Below, piece by piece: positions 41,161 to 50,584 of a DNA stretch of 64,000 nt (the stretch's first letter is position 1; each line of letters starts with the position of its first letter). Location: assembly GCA_041918155.1 (NCBI GenBank), contig JAYRWH010000040.1:29087-93086 (forward strand). The letters are read 5' to 3'. The position numbers were made by a program, and so were the translations under genes. Origin of the DNA: UBA668 sp041918155. Lineage in GTDB: Bacteria; Actinomycetota; Acidimicrobiia; Acidimicrobiales; Ilumatobacteraceae. Under the pieces are notes generated by a model. That model was not told where the DNA came from. It did no database searches and worked only from the letters and a program-made list of their open reading frames with translations.

Positions 41161-41791
41161 CCGGCCCACCGACCGTGGAGTCGGCGGGCGGATCGATGCG
41201 CAGGCCCTGTTCCAGCGCCTCCACGACGTCGGCACCAGGCACGAACTCGCCAATCGGGGGCAGGTCGGCGAGGCTGTTGACGCCGAGCTTCTCGAGGAAC
41301 GTCGGCGTCGTGCCGTACAGGATCGCCTGACCGGGACCGGTGTCGCGGGCGACCTCGGTGATGTAGCCGCGCGCCTGCAATGTGCGCAGCACACCGTCGG
41401 GGTCGACACCGCGGATGCTGCCGATCTGGGCACGCGACAGGGGCTGCTTGTAGGCGATGATCGCCAGCGTCTCCAGCGCCGCGCCGCTCATGCGCGCCCT
41501 CTGCCCGTCGAGCAGGAAGCGCTCGACATAGGGCGACAGCTCGGGGTGGGTCTGGTAGCGCCAGCCACCGGCCACCTTGGCGAGCATGAACCCGTGGCCG
41601 GCCTCGGTGTAGGCGTCGGCCAGCTCAGCGCACAGGCGCTCGATCATCACCACCGGCTGTTCGAGCAACTGGGCGAGCATCTCGCTCGGCACCGGCTCGA
41701 CTGCCACGAGGATGATCGCCTCGATCGCGCGCACGGTCTCGGCATCGAGGGGGTTCGGCTGGCCGTTCGTATCGGCGGACAAGGGCATCAT
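41153..41791 (-). CDS. scpB: Segregation and condensation protein B
   Basis: A 212-residue protein made of two winged-helix domains, the kleisin-binding KITE subunit of the SMC condensin complex. Family motifs are AIEAIILVAVEPVPSEMLAQ at the start and SGAALETLAIIAYKQPLSRAQI followed by IRGVD and LYGTTPTFLEKLGV. The gene overlaps scpA (ATGATGA) and rluB. Two Met codons (41791 and 41788) are possible starts. Confidence 0.94.
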   Translation of the reverse strand: MMPLSADTNGQPNPLDAETVRAIEAIILVAVEPVPSEMLAQLLEQPVVMIERLCAELADAYTEAGHGFMLAKVAGGWRYQTHPELSPYVERFLLDGQRARMSGAALETLAIIAYKQPLSRAQIGSIRGVDPDGVLRTLQARGYITEVARDTGPGQAILYGTTPTFLEKLGVNSLADLPPIGEFVPGADVVEALEQGLRIDPPADSTVGGPGA

Positions 41792-42582
41792 CCTTCGTAC
41801 TCGGATATGGCGTAATCGTCGATCGGGAGGTGTTCGAGGTCGGTGGTGCCGTCGCCGCCGGTCCAGACGACTTCGATGTCGCCGAAGCGCTCGGTCTGCT
41901 CCAGCTCCACGAGCCCCTGCTTGAACAACTCGAGCAGCGCGAGGAAGCGCACGATCACTTCCAACCGTTCGACCATGCCGCTGGTGAGCCGCCGGAACGA
42001 GATGCGCCCCACACGCGGCAGCTCATCGATCAGCTCGGTGAGCGCATCGGCCACACTCACCCGGACCGGGGCGACGTGGAACAGGTCGATGCGCGGCGCC
42101 GGCTTTGGCGTGGTCGCCCTGAGGAACGCCCGGTGCAGGCGGGCGGGGGTGACCCCGTCCATCAGGTCGGGCATCAGCTCGGCGAAGCGCTCGTCGGCGC
42201 CCACGGCCCGCGGGAACGAGTGATCGGCCTCGTCGGCCAGGCGGCTGAACACGCCGGCCACGTCCTTGAACGTCTTGCACTCCAGCAAGCGGGCGAGCAG
42301 TAGATCGCGCTCTTCCCACAGGGCCAGCTCATCGTCGAGGTCGATGTCCTCCCGGCCGGGCAGCAGGCGGCGGGCCTTCATCTCCACCAGGGTGGAAGCA
42401 ATGAGCAGGAACTCGGTGGCAAGATCGAGGTCGATCGCCTGCAAGCGCTCGATCTCCTCGAGGTAGGCGTCGACGATGTGGCTGAGCGATACCTCGTAGA
42501 TATCGACCTGCTCCTTCAGGATCAGGTGCAACAGCAGGTCGAAAGGCCCCTCGAACACTGAGGTGGTGACATCGACAGCCAT
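41788..42582 (-). CDS. scpA: Segregation and condensation protein A (kleisin)
   Basis: A 264-residue kleisin that bridges SMC heads in chromosome condensation. The start VFEGPFDLLLHLILKEQVDIYEVSLSHI is the ScpA N-terminal signature; LATEFLLIASTLVEMKARRLLP follows. The C-terminal winged helix contains ISFRRL and VIVRFLALLELFKQGLVELEQ. The frame is open to 43140, antisense to trpS; ATG 42582 eight bases after TACGCT is the family start. Leader of the scpA-scpB-rluB operon. No parA precedes it, unlike in mycobacteria. Confidence 0.95.
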   Translation of the reverse strand: MAVDVTTSVFEGPFDLLLHLILKEQVDIYEVSLSHIVDAYLEEIERLQAIDLDLATEFLLIASTLVEMKARRLLPGREDIDLDDELALWEERDLLLARLLECKTFKDVAGVFSRLADEADHSFPRAVGADERFAELMPDLMDGVTPARLHRAFLRATTPKPAPRIDLFHVAPVRVSVADALTELIDELPRVGRISFRRLTSGMVERLEVIVRFLALLELFKQGLVELEQTERFGDIEVVWTGGDGTTDLEHLPIDDYAISEYEG

Positions 42583-42590
42583 GGCCCGCG

Positions 42591-42596
42591 AGCGTA
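42591..42596 (-). promoter_or_regulatory. -10 box for leaderless scpA
   Basis: TACGCT on the minus strand, preceded by CCGG, 8 nt before the ATG at 42582; no Shine-Dalgarno. Confidence 0.5.
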
Positions 42597-42631
42597 CCGG
42601 AACTCGCTTCTGGCCGAGCAGGGCATCCCGG

Positions 42632-42637
42632 TAGCCT
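42632..42637 (+). promoter_or_regulatory. -10 box for leaderless trpS
   Basis: TAGCCT preceded by CCGG, 8 nt before the GTG at 42646. Divergent from scpA across a 63-bp region. Confidence 0.52.
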
Positions 42638-42645
42638 GACCAGCC

Positions 42646-43632
42646 GTGACACGCGTCCTCTCCTGCATCCAGCCCACGGGCGACACCCACCTCGGGAACT
42701 ACCTGGGTGCGCTGCGCAATTGGGTCGCCGGCCAGCACGAAAAGGACGTGTTCCACGGCGTCGTCGATCTCCACGCGCTCACGATCACCGAAGCGCCGAA
42801 CGTCGTCGGCCCGGCCACGATGTGCCTCGCGGCGATGCTGTTCGCGGTCGGCCTCGACCCAGATGTCGCCACCGTGTTCGTGCAGAGCCATGTCACCGAG
42901 CACAGCCAGCTCGGCTGGATCATGGAGTGTCAGGTCAGCTATGGCGAACTCAGCCGAATGACCCAGTTCAAGGACAAGGCACACAAGCGCGAGCACGAGT
43001 TCATCTCTGCCGGCTTGTTCACCTACCCCGCGCTGATGGCCGCCGACATCCTGCTCTACGACACCGACGAGGTGCCCGTGGGCGAGGATCAGCGCCAGCA
43101 CCTCGAGATCACCCGCGACATTGCAGTCCGCTTCAACCACCGCTATGGCGACACGTTCGTGATCCCCAAAGCCGTCATGCCCAAGGCGGGTGCGCGAGTG
43201 ATGGATCTACAGGAGCCCACATCGAAGATGAGCAAGTCCAACGATGGTGATGCCGGCCTGGTGAACATGCTCGACGATCCGGCCGTGATCCTGAAGAAGT
43301 TCAAGCGGGCTGTCACCGACAGCGACAGCGACGTGCGCTTCGACCGGGAGAACAAGCCCGGCGTGAGCAACCTGCTAGAGATCCTCGCCGCGTGCACCGG
43401 CAACACCCCCGAGGAACTGGCGACGAAGTACACACAGTACGGCCCGTTGAAGGCCGACGCCGGCGAGGCCGTGGTGGAACTGCTACGCCCGATCCAGGCT
43501 CGCTACCACGAGCTGATGACCGACCCCGGCGAGCTGCAGGCGTTGCTGCGCAAGGGCGCAGCCAAGGCGCAGGCGGTGGCCGCAACCACCCTGGCCCGCG
43601 CCCAGACCGCGGTCGGGCTGCTGCCGGCCTGA
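42646..43632 (+). CDS. trpS: Tryptophanyl-tRNA synthetase
   Basis: A 328-residue class I aminoacyl-tRNA synthetase. The HIGH-like motif is TGDTHLGNYLGALRNW near residue 11, the KMSKS loop is EPTSKMSKSNDGDAG near residue 194, and VGEDQRQHLEITRDIAVRFN is the tryptophanyl family motif. Length is normal for TrpS. GTG start with no ribosome binding site, 8 nt after TAGCCT, so the transcript is probably leaderless. A leader peptide with Trp codons or a T-box is not present in the 63-bp upstream region. Confidence 0.96.
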   Translation: MTRVLSCIQPTGDTHLGNYLGALRNWVAGQHEKDVFHGVVDLHALTITEAPNVVGPATMCLAAMLFAVGLDPDVATVFVQSHVTEHSQLGWIMECQVSYGELSRMTQFKDKAHKREHEFISAGLFTYPALMAADILLYDTDEVPVGEDQRQHLEITRDIAVRFNHRYGDTFVIPKAVMPKAGARVMDLQEPTSKMSKSNDGDAGLVNMLDDPAVILKKFKRAVTDSDSDVRFDRENKPGVSNLLEILAACTGNTPEELATKYTQYGPLKADAGEAVVELLRPIQARYHELMTDPGELQALLRKGAAKAQAVAATTLARAQTAVGLLPA

Positions 43633-43658
43633 ACCGTCCGCCAGAATCGGGCGGCAGC

Positions 43659-44252
43659 TCAGCCCGGCATCACGTAGTAGCCGATGACGTCGATCACCAG
43701 GTTCGCCGAGCAGCCCGGCGCGCCGCCGATCGTCACCTTGATGTAGCCCGCCGAGTGCAGCGAGACCACCCCATTGGCGATCACCACACCGGCGCGATCC
43801 CAGTTGACGCACGAACTCTGCGGTTGGGCATTGTCACGCGCCCATACCTTGACGTAGCCGGCGACCTTCGTGTCGGTGACGGTGACGTTGAGCATCACTG
43901 CGTCGCTGCCCGAGTCGACTCCCGTGTAGCCGGTCTCGCTGCCGAGTACCCGCGACACGTCGATCGTTCGCACCTCGTCCTTCGCGAACGGGGTGTCGCC
44001 GGCGCCGGTGTTCGGGTCGGTGCCGTTCGGCGAGAACAGGGCACCGGCGCGGCTGTCGTACACGCGCACGGGCGTGCCGAGCAGGTAGGGCATGACCTGG
44101 AACGACGGCGGGATCGCCACCGCCGGTCGCGCCGACGCTCGCGGGGCAGGACCGGCAGCGCGCACGCTGTGTGGCACGAGCGCGGCACCGGCGACTGCTG
44201 CCGCGCCCCCGATGAGGGTGCGGCGAGCGATCTGGATCTCACGGCGAGACAT
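43659..44252 (-). CDS. Tat-exported protein with a single actinobacterial surface-repeat module
   Basis: A 197-residue secreted protein. The N-terminus MSRREIQIARRTLIGGAAAV carries twin-arginine motifs and a hydrophobic core ending near AGPAPRA. The exported part reads LLGTPVRVYDSRAG, then VMLNVTVTDTKVAGYVKVWA, and ends LVIDVIGYYVMPG. This matches the module seen in multiple copies in large actinobacterial secreted proteins (RxxDTR...LNVTAT...G.v.v.p...VDVvGYf), here present once and alone. Binding partner unknown. GAGGAG lies 6 nt before the ATG; one of the few clear Shine-Dalgarno starts here. Convergent with trpS. Confidence 0.72.
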   Translation of the reverse strand: MSRREIQIARRTLIGGAAAVAGAALVPHSVRAAGPAPRASARPAVAIPPSFQVMPYLLGTPVRVYDSRAGALFSPNGTDPNTGAGDTPFAKDEVRTIDVSRVLGSETGYTGVDSGSDAVMLNVTVTDTKVAGYVKVWARDNAQPQSSCVNWDRAGVVIANGVVSLHSAGYIKVTIGGAPGCSANLVIDVIGYYVMPG

Positions 44253-44290
44253 GTGGTTCTCCTCGGTCTGCGGCGCGCCCGCCTCGCTGG

Positions 44291-44296
44291 AGCGTA
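44291..44296 (-). promoter_or_regulatory. Candidate -10 box for the Tat-exported protein
   Basis: TACGCT preceded by GGGG on the minus strand, about 38 nt before the ATG at 44252, which fits a short leader with the GAGGAG site. No obvious -35. Confidence 0.4.
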
Positions 44297-44304
44297 CCCC
44301 TCGG

Positions 44305-44754
44305 TCACAGGTCGTCGGCGGCACCGAGGGCGGCCGCGGCTGGGCCACGACCCTGTGCCAGCTCGACCGTCGCCGGCGCCGAACCGGCCTGGCGCAACAG
44401 CCCCGCCCCGATGCGCTCGTGGTCGTGGTAGCGACGGAAGCGCCGGCCGTGCGGCCCCACGATCGTGGCCAGGACGCGGGCGAACGTGCCGAGCCCGCAG
44501 TCCAGTTTGCCGATGTCGTGCAACAACGCGGCGGCCACCTCCTCGCGTGTCGGGGCTCCGGCCAGTGCCACGAACCTGCGGGCGACGAGGAGCGAGTGGC
44601 GGCGATCCTGCACGGCCAGCCGCGACCACAGCTCGGCCTCGGTCGGCAGCAACTGCCCGAGCGCCCACTCGGTGTCGGCGACGGATGGTGCGCGTCGCGA
44701 CAGCGAGCCCCGGAAGCGCCGGACGAGGTGACCGACCTGCCCGGAGGCGCTCAT
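44305..44754 (-). CDS. HD-domain protein
   Basis: A 149-residue protein. The metal site is spread over DRRHSLLVARRFV (first His), VAAALLHDIGKLDCGLG (His-Asp pair) and YHDHERIGAGLLRQAG, the order of small HD-superfamily phosphohydrolases. The ATG at 44754 overlaps the xerD stop (ATGA), so it is the last gene of the pyrG-nudix-xerD operon. The frame is open to 44985, but that would lie within xerD. Nucleotide or other phosphoester substrate unknown. Confidence 0.75.
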   Translation of the reverse strand: MSASGQVGHLVRRFRGSLSRRAPSVADTEWALGQLLPTEAELWSRLAVQDRRHSLLVARRFVALAGAPTREEVAAALLHDIGKLDCGLGTFARVLATIVGPHGRRFRRYHDHERIGAGLLRQAGSAPATVELAQGRGPAAAALGAADDL

Positions 44755-45677
44755 CGTTGCTCCGCCCGCGGATGGGCCTGGCGGTAGGCCTGCCACAACC
44801 GCTCCTGGCTGACCTTGGTGTACACCTGCGTCGTGGAGATCGAGGCATGCCCGAGCATCTCCTGCACGATGCGCAGGTCGGCCCCGTGGTCGAGCAGGTG
44901 GGTGGCACACGAGTGCCGGAGCACGTGGGGCGAGAGCCGGTCGGCCAGCCCGACCCGCTCGCCGTACTTGCGCACCACCGCCCACGCCGCTTGGCGCGAC
45001 ATCCGCGACCCGCGCGTGTTGAGGAAGACGGCCTCCTGGTCACCGCGGCGCGCCCAGCGCAAGGGCTCGAGGTGCTCGCGCCCGCCGGCCAGCCACTCGT
45101 CCATCGCCGCCGCGGCGCTGCGCCCGAACGGCACGATCCGCTCTTTCGCGCCCTTGCCGAACAGGCGCACGAGACGGTTCGACCGGTCGAGATCCGCCAG
45201 CGACAGCCCGCAAGCCTCGCTGATGCGTGCGCCGGTGGCGTACAGGAACTCCAGCAGCGCACGGTCGCGTCGCGCGATGGCGTCGACGCCCACGACCGCG
45301 GCCAACAACTGCGCCACCTCGGCCTCGCTGAGCGGGTGGGGAATGCCCGCGGGTACTCGGACGCCTTCCACATCAGCCGTCGGGTCGTCGGCGCGCAACC
45401 CCTCCTCGGCGAGGAAACGGTGCAGCATGCGCACGGCGGCCAACTGGCGGGCGACGCTCGCCGATGCGGCCCCGCTCGCCCGCCGGGTCTGGACGAAACG
45501 GTCGAGGTCGCCCGCGGCGACCCGAGCGAGATCACTCCCATGCTCTCGGAGCCAGGCGCTGTAGCCGGTGAGGTCGCGGCGATACGCGGCAAGCGTGTTC
45601 GCCGATCGCCCGCGCTCGCTCGCCATCCACGAAAGGAACTCCTCCACTTCCACCGGGAGGAGTTCGTCGATGGTCAC
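44751..45677 (-). CDS. xerD: Site-specific tyrosine recombinase XerD
   Basis: A 308-residue recombinase for resolution of chromosome dimers. The N-terminal SAM-like core-binding domain (about 6-92) precedes the catalytic domain with the full set R151 (ATGARISE), K175 (GKGAKER), H251 and R254 (SPHVLRHSCATHLL), H277 (LGHASISTTQ) and Y286 (VYTKV). Spacing agrees with E. coli XerD. The GTG start overlaps the Nudix gene as GTGA. Housekeeping context with pyrG and scpAB nearby argues against an integrase of a mobile element. Confidence 0.94.
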   Translation of the reverse strand: MTIDELLPVEVEEFLSWMASERGRSANTLAAYRRDLTGYSAWLREHGSDLARVAAGDLDRFVQTRRASGAASASVARQLAAVRMLHRFLAEEGLRADDPTADVEGVRVPAGIPHPLSEAEVAQLLAAVVGVDAIARRDRALLEFLYATGARISEACGLSLADLDRSNRLVRLFGKGAKERIVPFGRSAAAAMDEWLAGGREHLEPLRWARRGDQEAVFLNTRGSRMSRQAAWAVVRKYGERVGLADRLSPHVLRHSCATHLLDHGADLRIVQEMLGHASISTTQVYTKVSQERLWQAYRQAHPRAEQR

Positions 45678-46240
45678 CGCCGTTCCTGGCGTAGCCGGCG
45701 CTCGGCGAGCAGGAGACCGATGATCGTCTTCGCGTCGTGGATCTCGCCGGCGAGCACCATCTGCACCGCTTCGCTGAGGGGCACGTCGAGCACCTCCATG
45801 TGATCCTCTTCGGGGCCATGGGTGCTGCGTTCCACCGATGTCAGCTCAGTGGCGAGATACAGCGTCAACACCGAATCGGTCATGCCCGGCGAGGAGTACA
45901 TGTCGACGAGATGTTCGAGCCGGCCGGGCGCCAGGCCGACCTCCTCCACCAACTCGCGGGCGGCGGTGATCTCCGTCGCCTCACCGGGCACGTCGCGCAT
46001 GCCGGCGGGTACCTCGATGATGCTCGTGTCGAACGGCGGACGATACTGGCGCACCATCACCACCCGCTCCACTCCCGCGGCATCGGTGTAGAGCGGCACG
46101 GCCGCAACTGCGCCCGGCGAACGGACGATGTCGCGCCGGAAGTGCTCACCGCTCGGGGACTCGAAGTCGGCGACAGTGACGTGCCAGACATAGCCCTGGT
46201 GCACCAAGCGATCGCCGAGGTGGCGGAACGAGTCGGCCAT
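45674..46240 (-). CDS. Nudix hydrolase, ADP-ribose pyrophosphatase-like
   Basis: A 188-residue protein. The Nudix box is VPAGMRDVPGEATEITAARELVEEVGLAPG at about residues 80-108, with the REL-x-EE-x-G core intact and one extra residue between the first Gly and the following Glu compared with the consensus. The upstream YRPPFDTSIIEVPAG and downstream SSPGMTDS strings are typical of ADP-ribose pyrophosphatases. It would hydrolyse nucleoside-diphosphate derivatives such as ADP-ribose. ATG 46240 is 4 nt after the pyrG stop. The pyrG-nudix-xerD order is also that of mycobacteria. Confidence 0.88.
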   Translation of the reverse strand: MADSFRHLGDRLVHQGYVWHVTVADFESPSGEHFRRDIVRSPGAVAAVPLYTDAAGVERVVMVRQYRPPFDTSIIEVPAGMRDVPGEATEITAARELVEEVGLAPGRLEHLVDMYSSPGMTDSVLTLYLATELTSVERSTHGPEEDHMEVLDVPLSEAVQMVLAGEIHDAKTIIGLLLAERRLRQERR

Positions 46241-46244
46241 CGGT

Positions 46245-47900
<1,656 letters not shown>

Positions 47901-47943
47901 GGCGTAAGACCCTCCGTCTCAGGTGCACTGACAACGGGATTGC

Positions 47944-47949
47944 AGCGTA
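47944..47949 (-). promoter_or_regulatory. Candidate -10 box for pyrG
   Basis: TACGCT preceded by CGG on the minus strand, about 43 nt before the ATG at 47900, leaving a leader of roughly 37 nt. No pyrimidine-rich initial tract or attenuator was recognised. Confidence 0.42.
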
Positions 47950-47988
47950 CCGCGTCGCGCGGCGAACGCGCGGATGGTCGCCACTTGT

Positions 47989-49557
47989 TCAGCAGTCGCC
48001 GTCGCGATCGAAGATCCGCGACACCGACAACGACGCCTCCACGGTGACGCGCCCCGGGGTACGCACGTCGACAGCGGCCCACCCGTCGGCGCCCTCGCGC
48101 ACACACGCCTCGCCAGAGGTGACTGCCATCCACGGCGAGAAGCGCACCTTCACCGCCACCGGCCCGGTGGCCGAGGCTTCGATCGTGAACGACGACAGGC
48201 CCACATCGGTGACCAGCGCGCCGTCGGCGGCCAGTGTCGGCTGCGGCTCGACCTCGTACACCCGCCACCGGCGGTCATGGAAGATCTCGTTTAGGTACGC
48301 CGGCGGGTCGACGAGCAGGGCCTGCTCGCGCAGACCACCCTTGTCGAGATCGGTGTCGGCGATCGCGACCACGGACACCCCGTTGTCCTGCAACCACACG
48401 AAGTACTCGGCCGCAGTCATGCCAGCGTCGTAGAGGACGGGGTTGTAGTAATCGTCGAGCTGACGGTTCCAGCCCCGCGCCAACAGCACGTGGCGGCCGA
48501 CGTAATTCGCCTCGTCGTGGCTGGCCACCGGCACGACTTCGGCGCGCAGCGGGCCGGGCCGGGCAGCAAGCACCTCGATCAGCGGGGCGTAGAACTCCGC
48601 ATGCGCCTGCTCGGTGTCGCCGGTGACGGCCAGCGTGAGCGGCGCCACCCAGAGCGTCACGGCGACCAGCCCGATCGCCGCGAGCGACACCCACCGTGTC
48701 ACCAGGGGGCACATCACCAGCACCGCTGGCGCGGCGATCGCCGCCAGCCGCACCGCATTCCCCCCGATCGGCGTGGGCACGACCCAGACCAGCAGGCACA
48801 GAGCAGCGTTGGCGATGCATGCCCAGCGCACGGTCGCGTGACGCCATCCGGCTGCGGCCACGAGTGCGGTGACCGCGACTGTCGCCAGCAGCCCGCCGGG
48901 CAGGAGCGGGAAGTCACCCTTGTCGGGAAAGAGGTACGACAGCGAACCGACCACCACCACCGGCGGCACAGCCACTGCCGCAGCCACCTTCAGCCGCGCG
49001 GAGCGACCGAGCCACATCGCCCCGCCGACGAGTGCCAGAAACAGGGCGACCACCGGGCTCGACAGTGCGCCGCCGATGGCAAGCAGTCCTGCGGGCCATG
49101 CTCGGCCGGCCACGGCGGCGACGAGCGCCCAGAAGGCGAACGCCGCGCCGAGCAGGAACGCGGTGCGGCCGCCGTACAACGAGGTCATGCAGCCCACTGT
49201 GGCCATTGCAGCAGCAAGGTCGGGGTGCCGCAGCCTGGGGTCGGACTCAGCGACCAGGTGGCACAGCACCGAGGCTGCCGCCGCAATCCCCAACGTTGCC
49301 ACCACCCCCAGGAGCATCGGTCCGACCAGCCATCCGAGCGGTTGCGCGAGGACCGAGTAGCCATACGTGTGGTGGCCGCCGAACCACTGGTTGTTCACAG
49401 GGCTGAGGGGATCACGCCCGAACACCCAGGCCCGCAGATACTGGTTGCTGAGATCGTTGTTCACCGGCTGCCAGACCATGTAGACCGCGCACCCCACCAC
49501 GGCTGTGGCAACGGCAGGCGTATGGCGGCGGAGGGACGACAGGGCGGGGAGAGGCAT
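47989..49557 (-). CDS. Multi-pass membrane protein of unknown function
   Basis: A 522-residue protein with about ten to eleven hydrophobic segments up to residue 365 and an exported C-terminal domain of about 150 residues containing LLARGWNRQLDDYYNPVLYD and ending in a Cys (FDRDGDC). The first loop has PVNNDLSNQYLRAWVFGRDPLSP, acidic and aromatic like a GT-C loop, so it may be another glycosyltransferase, but I do not recognise the family. The frame opens at 49689; ATG 49557 is chosen because it places the first helix near the start. It lies 88 nt upstream of pyrG on the same strand and is divergent from the PAP2 gene. Confidence 0.55.
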   Translation of the reverse strand: MPLPALSSLRRHTPAVATAVVGCAVYMVWQPVNNDLSNQYLRAWVFGRDPLSPVNNQWFGGHHTYGYSVLAQPLGWLVGPMLLGVVATLGIAAAASVLCHLVAESDPRLRHPDLAAAMATVGCMTSLYGGRTAFLLGAAFAFWALVAAVAGRAWPAGLLAIGGALSSPVVALFLALVGGAMWLGRSARLKVAAAVAVPPVVVVGSLSYLFPDKGDFPLLPGGLLATVAVTALVAAAGWRHATVRWACIANAALCLLVWVVPTPIGGNAVRLAAIAAPAVLVMCPLVTRWVSLAAIGLVAVTLWVAPLTLAVTGDTEQAHAEFYAPLIEVLAARPGPLRAEVVPVASHDEANYVGRHVLLARGWNRQLDDYYNPVLYDAGMTAAEYFVWLQDNGVSVVAIADTDLDKGGLREQALLVDPPAYLNEIFHDRRWRVYEVEPQPTLAADGALVTDVGLSSFTIEASATGPVAVKVRFSPWMAVTSGEACVREGADGWAAVDVRTPGRVTVEASLSVSRIFDRDGDC

Positions 49558-49656
49558 ACACGCCCACGGGGGCCGTGTCACGGTACCAGACACCACCGAA
49601 GCGGGCAGGGGCACGCGAGTTGGCCGCTGCCGGTGGGCTGACCCTGCGGCGGACAC

Positions 49657-49662
49657 TAACCT
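49657..49662 (+). promoter_or_regulatory. -10 box for leaderless PAP2 gene
   Basis: TAACCT, 7 nt before the ATG at 49670; no Shine-Dalgarno. Confidence 0.42.
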
Positions 49663-49669
49663 CGTCGGG

Positions 49670-50584
49670 ATGAGCAGTGGGGCCGACACCGAGACGACGC
49701 CCGACGCCGACCAGGGGGAACAACCCGTCGCCCCGTCCGTCGTGCGACCGCCCGGCTACGGCTGGATCCGCGAAGCCGCGATCGTGCTCGGCTTTTACTA
49801 CGTGTACCAGACGATCCGCAGCCTGGCCGACCACGGCAACACCAAGACACGCGCGACGCGCAACGCGATGTGGATCGTGTCGTGGGAGAAGCACCTGTGG
49901 ATCTACCACGAGCAGAGCATCCAGCAGGCCTTCCTCGGCGCCGAGTGGTTCATCCGGCTGATGAACATCTATTACGGCACCCTGCACTTCGTCGTTACCA
50001 TCGGGCTGCTGCTGTGGCTGTACGTCAAGCGCCACGCGGACTACCGCGGCATGCGCAACCTCCTCGGCATGACGACGGCACTCGCCATCATCGGCTACTG
50101 GTCGTTCCCTCTCGCCCCGCCGCGATTGCTCACCAGCTGCGACGGGCAGATCCCCGTCCTCGGTCCCGGCGGCGGCCTGGTGAAACCCTCGTGCTTCGTC
50201 GACACGCTCGACAAGATCGGCGGGTTGTGGAGCTATCACAGCCCGGTGGCCAAGGCCGTCGCCAACCAATACGCGGCGATGCCAAGCCTGCACTTCGGCT
50301 GGGCCATGTGGTGCGGGCTCGCCTTCTGGAAGTTCGCCTCGCGCCGAGGCACGAAGTCGCTCGGCATCCTGTACCCCGCGCTCACCCTGTTCGCCATCGT
50401 GGTCACGGCGAACCACTGGTTCCTCGACGCCCTCGGGGGTGCGCTGATTCTGCTGTCAGGGATGGGCGTGCTCGCCCTCGTCGATCGTCAGCTCGTGCGC
50501 CGCGCGGCCCCCTGCGTCGTCACGCCGGACGGCGTAACCAGCTCCACAGATCCCGCCCCCGCGCCATCACCATCACCCCGGTGA
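49670..50584 (+). CDS. PAP2-superfamily membrane protein (inositol phosphotransferase/Aur1-like)
   Basis: A 304-residue protein with six hydrophobic segments. The phosphatase site is AAMPSLHFGWAMW and TANHWFLDALGG (His and Asp), the C2/C3 layout of the PAP2_3 (Aur1/inositol phosphotransferase-like) subgroup. The loop GYWSFPLAPPRLL is also typical of that group. It could move or cleave a phosphoester of a membrane lipid, for example a phosphoinositol or polyprenyl phosphate. Its last 65 bases overlap, convergently, the end of murJ. The C-terminal tail is Pro/Ser-rich and lies in the overlap. Confidence 0.82.
   Translation: MSSGADTETTPDADQGEQPVAPSVVRPPGYGWIREAAIVLGFYYVYQTIRSLADHGNTKTRATRNAMWIVSWEKHLWIYHEQSIQQAFLGAEWFIRLMNIYYGTLHFVVTIGLLLWLYVKRHADYRGMRNLLGMTTALAIIGYWSFPLAPPRLLTSCDGQIPVLGPGGGLVKPSCFVDTLDKIGGLWSYHSPVAKAVANQYAAMPSLHFGWAMWCGLAFWKFASRRGTKSLGILYPALTLFAIVVTANHWFLDALGGALILLSGMGVLALVDRQLVRRAAPCVVTPDGVTSSTDPAPAPSPSPR

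Noticed and set aside
43638..43654. CCGCC/GGCGG stem between trpS and the Tat-protein gene as terminator
   Set aside because: Only 5 bp with a 7-nt loop and no T-run; too weak to list in this GC-rich sequence.
44751..45677. Tyrosine recombinase as a sign of a mobile element
   Set aside because: Operon with pyrG and Nudix, XerD-like spacing, no att-like repeats or phage genes nearby.
43392..45803. 803-codon plus-strand open frame across trpS end, Tat protein, HD and xerD
   Set aside because: Antisense shadow; the minus-strand genes carry complete catalytic motifs.
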